From the NCBI GenBank assembly GCA_903877135.1, contig CAIRCN010000038.1, forward strand, positions 124,001 through 188,000: DNA of 64,000 bases, read 5' to 3'. A model generated the notes under the pieces. That model ran no database searches, was not told the origin of the DNA, and worked only from the letters and a program-made list of their open reading frames with translations. Both the position numbers and the translations under genes were made by a program. Positions 62,182 through 64,000 of this stretch are shown piece by piece. This DNA comes from an uncultured Opitutia bacterium (GTDB lineage: Bacteria; Verrucomicrobiota; Verrucomicrobiia; Opitutales; Opitutaceae). Each line of letters opens with the position of its first letter. Positions within the stretch are counted from its first letter, which is position 1.

Positions 62182-63579
62182 TTATTCCCCAGCCTGATCT
62201 GTCCCGCCGCCGCGTTTCAACCGATGGCGCACGACATCTCGCGACACGCCGAGCAGCCGGGCCGCCGCGGAGACATTGCCGCCGGCTTGGCGGACGGCGA
62301 GGGTAACAAGTTCGTCGATGGCTGTTTCCAGCAGAAATCCGCTTTCCGGAAAAATAAAACCCGGCCGAAACCATCTGGCCGACGCTCCACTACCGTCTGA
62401 CTCGCCCGCGGTTAGGTGCGCGAATTCGAGCCCGAGGTCGCTACCGAACACGACTGCGCGCTCGATCTCGTGGGCGAGCTCGCGGACGTTGCCCGGCCAC
62501 CGGTAGGTCCGCAACCGCATCCGTCCCGCCGTCGGGATGGCAGCCGGTTTCAAACCATAGCGCCGACACACGCGCGCCAGTAGCGCCTCCGCCAGCGATT
62601 CGATGTCGGCGCCCCGCTCGCGCAGCGGCGACAGGCTCACGCGAAACAGGTCGAGCCGGTGCAGCAAGTCCTCGCGAAACCGCCCCGCCCGCACCAGCTC
62701 GCGCAAATCGGCGCTGGTCGCAGCAATGATTCGCACATCCACCGGAATCGGCCGGCTCGCGCCCACCCGTCGCAACGCCCCGTCCTCCAGCACCGTCAGC
62801 AATTTCGCCTGCAACGAGGGCGCGAGGCTCGGCAGCTCGTCGAGAAACAGCGTGCCGCCATCCGCGGCCTCCAGCAGGCCGATACGCGCGGCCTTCGCGT
62901 CGGTGAACGCCCCGCGTTCGTGCCCAAACAGCTCCGCCTCGGCAAGCGACTCCGGCAGCGCCGAGCAATTTAGCTCCACCAACGGCCCGTCCGCCCGCGG
63001 ACCGTGCCGGTGAATCCACCGCGCGGCCGCCGTCTTGCCCGTGCCCGTCTCGCCCTCGATTAGCACCGGCGGCAGCCTCGTGCCGAGCCGCCGGTCGGCC
63101 GCAGTGATTTTCAGCAACTGCTCCTGCAAAGCGGCCAGGCTTTTGCCAAAGAAAAACTCTTCCTCTTGTCCGCGGCGAAATTCATCGGCTCGCAGTTTTT
63201 GCTGACTGCGCCGCGCCTGCGCGAACCGCAACGGCAGTTCGCCCGGATCGAACGGCTTCACGAGGTAATCCGCTGCGCCCGCCCGCAGCGCCTCGACTGC
63301 GCCCGCCACCCCTCCCTCGGCCGTCATCACGATCACGCTGGTCGTCGCGGGAAAAACTTTCTCACGCAGCAGGTCCGTGCCACGGCCGTCCGGCAGATTG
63401 ACATCGATCAGCGCCGCGTCGAACGGGAGCGACTCCGCCGCGCGCCGCGCCTCGGCCACCGTGCCCAGCGCCGTCACTTCCGCACCGGCCTTGGTGAGAA
63501 ATCCCGCGAGGCGTTTGCGCAGCAGGACTTCGTCTTCCAGAAGCAGAAAACTCAAACCGGCGAGCTGGGTCTGGAGCAT
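62182..63579 (-). CDS. NtrC-type sigma-54-dependent response regulator
   Basis: A 465-residue regulator in three parts. The receiver domain (residues 1-120) has Glu15-Asp16, phospho-acceptor Asp59 (L-I-D-V-N-L-P) and Lys108 (L-V-K-P-F). The AAA+ domain has Walker A G-E-T-G-T-G-K-T (176-183), sigma-54 contact loop G-A-F-T-D-A at 223-228 (Asp where most have Gly), L-F-L-D-E-L Walker B, and R-W-P-G-N-V-R-E-L. A FIS-type helix-turn-helix ends it (G-G-N-V-S-A-A-A-R-L-L-G-V-S-R-D-V-V). It should activate sigma-54 promoters after phosphorylation, probably by the kinase at 58346-59755. It starts 9 bases after the DUF2892 stop. The sigma-54 gene is outside the window. Confidence 0.93.
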   Translation of the reverse strand: MLQTQLAGLSFLLLEDEVLLRKRLAGFLTKAGAEVTALGTVAEARRAAESLPFDAALIDVNLPDGRGTDLLREKVFPATTSVIVMTAEGGVAGAVEALRAGAADYLVKPFDPGELPLRFAQARRSQQKLRADEFRRGQEEEFFFGKSLAALQEQLLKITAADRRLGTRLPPVLIEGETGTGKTAAARWIHRHGPRADGPLVELNCSALPESLAEAELFGHERGAFTDAKAARIGLLEAADGGTLFLDELPSLAPSLQAKLLTVLEDGALRRVGASRPIPVDVRIIAATSADLRELVRAGRFREDLLHRLDLFRVSLSPLRERGADIESLAEALLARVCRRYGLKPAAIPTAGRMRLRTYRWPGNVRELAHEIERAVVFGSDLGLEFAHLTAGESDGSGASARWFRPGFIFPESGFLLETAIDELVTLAVRQAGGNVSAAARLLGVSRDVVRHRLKRGGGTDQAGE

Positions 63580-63588
63580 TGGGCGACT

Positions 63589-63798
63589 CTATGCTGCTGG
63601 CGGGGCTTCATCTTTTTTCGCCGAACAAGTGTTGATTCCCAACAGCCCGTAAGGCGGACAGAAGCGGAAAATTCCCGTGAGCAGCGGCAGGAGGCCGATC
63701 AGGCCCCACCAATTCTTATAATAACAGCCGGCGCCCAGCAGCGCCACGCCGACGACGATGCGAATGACCCGATCAACCGTTCCAACATTTGTTTTCAT
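63589..63798 (-). CDS. DUF2892 membrane protein
   Basis: A 69-residue protein with M-K-T-N-V-G-T-V-D-R-V-I-R-I at the start, one hydrophobic stretch V-V-G-V-A-L-L-G-A-G, a Trp-Trp turn (Y-K-N-W-W-G-L-I-G-L-L-P-L-L-T-G) and F-R-F-C-P-P-Y-G-L-L-G-I-N-T-C. This is the DUF2892 pattern (YgaP-type inner membrane protein). The two Cys could bind metal or sulfur. The start at 63798 gives the family length; the frame extends 54 bases upstream. It precedes the response regulator by 9 bases. A link to rhodanese activity is known for YgaP, but no rhodanese domain is present here. Confidence 0.88.
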   Translation of the reverse strand: MKTNVGTVDRVIRIVVGVALLGAGCYYKNWWGLIGLLPLLTGIFRFCPPYGLLGINTCSAKKDEAPPAA

Positions 63799-63852
63799 AG
63801 GGGGTTTCCTTCTTCGCCCCGGATTTTGGCCCGAAAACCACCACCACGCCAC

Positions 63853-64000
63853 TCAAATGTTTCCCGCTGGCCGGCCGGTCAGCGCCGCATGCGCCCGGGC
63901 CACCTCGGTATATTTCTCCGCCCATGGACGTAGACTCGCCTTCTCTGCCGCCGTGAGAGGACGGATAATTTTGGCCGGCGAGCCGTAGACCATCGAGCCT
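63853..64000 (-). CDS. Gamma-carbonic-anhydrase-like protein, C-terminal fragment
   Basis: The gene enters from the right edge on the minus strand and stops at TGA 63853-63855. The 48 or so residues seen begin G-S-M-V-Y-G-S-P-A-K-I-I-R-P-L-T and continue A-E-K-Y-T-E-V-A-R-A-H, which matches the C-terminal end of the left-handed beta-helix YrdA/gamma-carbonic-anhydrase family. The active site lies outside the window. The next gene on the strand (DUF2892) starts 54 bases after the stop. Confidence 0.7.
   Translation of the reverse strand, partial: GSMVYGSPAKIIRPLTAAEKASLRPWAEKYTEVARAHAALTGRPAGNI

Overview
The window is a chromosomal segment from a high-GC, Gram-negative bacterium, most likely Verrucomicrobiota of the Opitutaceae type (inferred by protein resemblance only). 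The supporting signs are exported proteins that combine PQQ-type propeller blades, Ig-like domains and a duplicated C-terminal domain, an LPS-export operon, a GH28 glycosidase with several PhyH dioxygenases, HPr kinase without PTS genes in view, and short heptad repeats near gene starts. I saw no tRNA, rRNA, insertion sequence, prophage or CRISPR array. Genes are dense on both strands, and several neighbours are coupled through ATGA or GTGA overlaps.

Layout. 1-5.4 kb: tail of a Kup potassium transporter, a GNAT acetyltransferase, an SpmA-SpmB-like membrane protein, a small propeller-like protein, a two-gene oxidoreductase unit (L-galactose-dehydrogenase-like aldo/keto reductase plus zinc alcohol dehydrogenase) and an EF-hand protein. 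5.5-11.2 kb: an exported ACE-like M2 peptidase, a PhyH dioxygenase, a GH28 glycosidase and two membrane proteins. 11.3-14.7 kb: menC-menE-MFS. 14.8-21 kb: an IMP dehydrogenase, an RNB-domain ribonuclease, a Sel1-repeat protein, a decayed copy of the ribonuclease 3' end, and a divergent adenylosuccinate synthetase. 21-28 kb: folC, accD (without zinc-ribbon cysteines), a broken comF, truA, a HAD phosphatase and uvrA.

28.4-35.1 kb holds the most system-like block: DUF1302 beta-barrel, DUF1329 periplasmic protein, YCF48/BNR-type propeller and an RND/MMPL pump, four consecutive genes that look like one envelope transport machine. 35.1-41 kb: PhyH with a divergent AraC regulator, two paralogous lipoproteins flanking a HAD phosphatase and a TPR protein, and rpiB. 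41-46.5 kb: a fused E1 alpha-beta dehydrogenase, then kdsC-lptC-lptA-lptB and hprK. 46.6-54.4 kb: small hypotheticals, a PIN-PhoH ATPase with a candidate structured RNA upstream, a nucleoside hydrolase, an M3 peptidase, an aldehyde dehydrogenase and a conserved hypothetical.

54.5-64 kb reads mostly on the minus strand: a large PQQ/Ig surface protein, a histidine kinase, an outer-membrane-type protein, two paralogous secreted helical proteins behind a candidate sigma-54 promoter, an NtrC-type response regulator, a DUF2892 protein and the end of a gamma-carbonic-anhydrase-like gene. The kinase and regulator enclose the exported proteins, which suggests a two-component system controlling a cell-surface function. 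Function calls rest on reading motifs by eye; no searches were run.
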